DNA from: Bacteroidales bacterium
GTDB taxonomy: Bacteria > Bacteroidota > Bacteroidia > Bacteroidales > F082
Assembly: GCA_018400955.1 (NCBI GenBank)
Contig: JAGYLH010000015.1
Span: 1 to 43,185, forward strand
Direction of reading: 5' to 3'
DNA: 43,185 nucleotides
Shown here one piece after another: positions 43,075-43,185 of the stretch. Under the pieces are notes generated by a model that saw only the letters and a program-made list of their open reading frames with translations, did not search any database and was not told the origin of the DNA. Numbering within the stretch: the first letter of the stretch is position 1; each line of letters opens with the position of its first letter. A program made the position numbers and the translations under genes.

Positions 43075-43185
43075 CGAAGTGCCGACTTCCGAGCAAAAAG
43101 CTTCGATTCATAGAACTCAAAACTTTTGTCTTTTAACTTTTAACTTTTATCTTGACTTCCCGGAATCTTGAATCTTATCCGTCAG

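Noticed and set aside
42886..43113. 75-codon ORF at the right end
   Set aside because: It runs through the 95-bp direct repeat and is low-complexity in amino-acid pattern; repeat artefact.

Overview
The window looks like a chromosomal segment of a member of the Bacteroidota, probably a free-living or anaerobic polysaccharide degrader. The support is a SusC/SusD pair, a type IX secretion (T9SS) C-terminal sorting domain, a Bacteroidetes-type PUR (DUF3276) protein, several Bacteroidota-type promoters (TAnnTTTG at -7 with TTG/TTTG about 20 nt upstream), and general absence of strong Shine-Dalgarno sites. I see no rRNA, tRNA, intact transposase or CRISPR array.

Left part (1-10.3 kb) is accessory and scarred. 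It holds a broken PIN-type toxin with the end of its antitoxin, an HNH endonuclease, a four-helix-bundle protein, an intact YafQ-like toxin/antitoxin pair with a good promoter, a PUR-domain protein with a helical C-terminus, a 1177-residue T9SS-exported beta-propeller protein and a glycerol dehydrogenase. Between them lie palindromes, a duplicated terminator and two copies of a 194-bp element made of the last 43 codons of a DUF4143 ATPase joined to an upstream regulatory-looking segment.

Middle part (10.3-25 kb) starts with a four-gene ABC operon (GldA-, GldF- and GldG-like plus DUF4340). It continues with an esterase-like protein, an SMP-30 lipoprotein, an aldo/keto reductase, a TolB-like lipoprotein with a hexapeptide stalk and a Ca2+/Na+ antiporter. 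It ends with a run of four co-directional AT-rich genes for exported proteins that I cannot assign (21.4-25.1 kb), which are the best candidates for something undescribed. Then 25.3-26.9 kb carries nikR and an rluB-like gene, both recognisable end to end but broken by about ten single-base frame changes and separated by a minisatellite.

Right part (27.2-42.3 kb) is a polysaccharide utilisation locus predicted to act on cellodextrins or a related beta-glucan. susC-susD run leftward. A Nudix-like/winged-helix regulator runs rightward from a shared intergenic region with two matching palindromic sites, one at each predicted start. It is followed by a GPH sugar symporter with an unusual periplasmic insertion, a GH94 cellobiose phosphorylase, a GH5 lipoprotein and a GH3 lipoprotein, with a convergent aldose 1-epimerase at the end. 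The inferred route is surface cleavage by GH5, SusCD import, periplasmic trimming by GH3, symport of the disaccharide, cytoplasmic phosphorolysis to glucose 1-phosphate plus glucose, and mutarotation. The window ends with an AbiEii-like toxin remnant and a 95-bp direct repeat.
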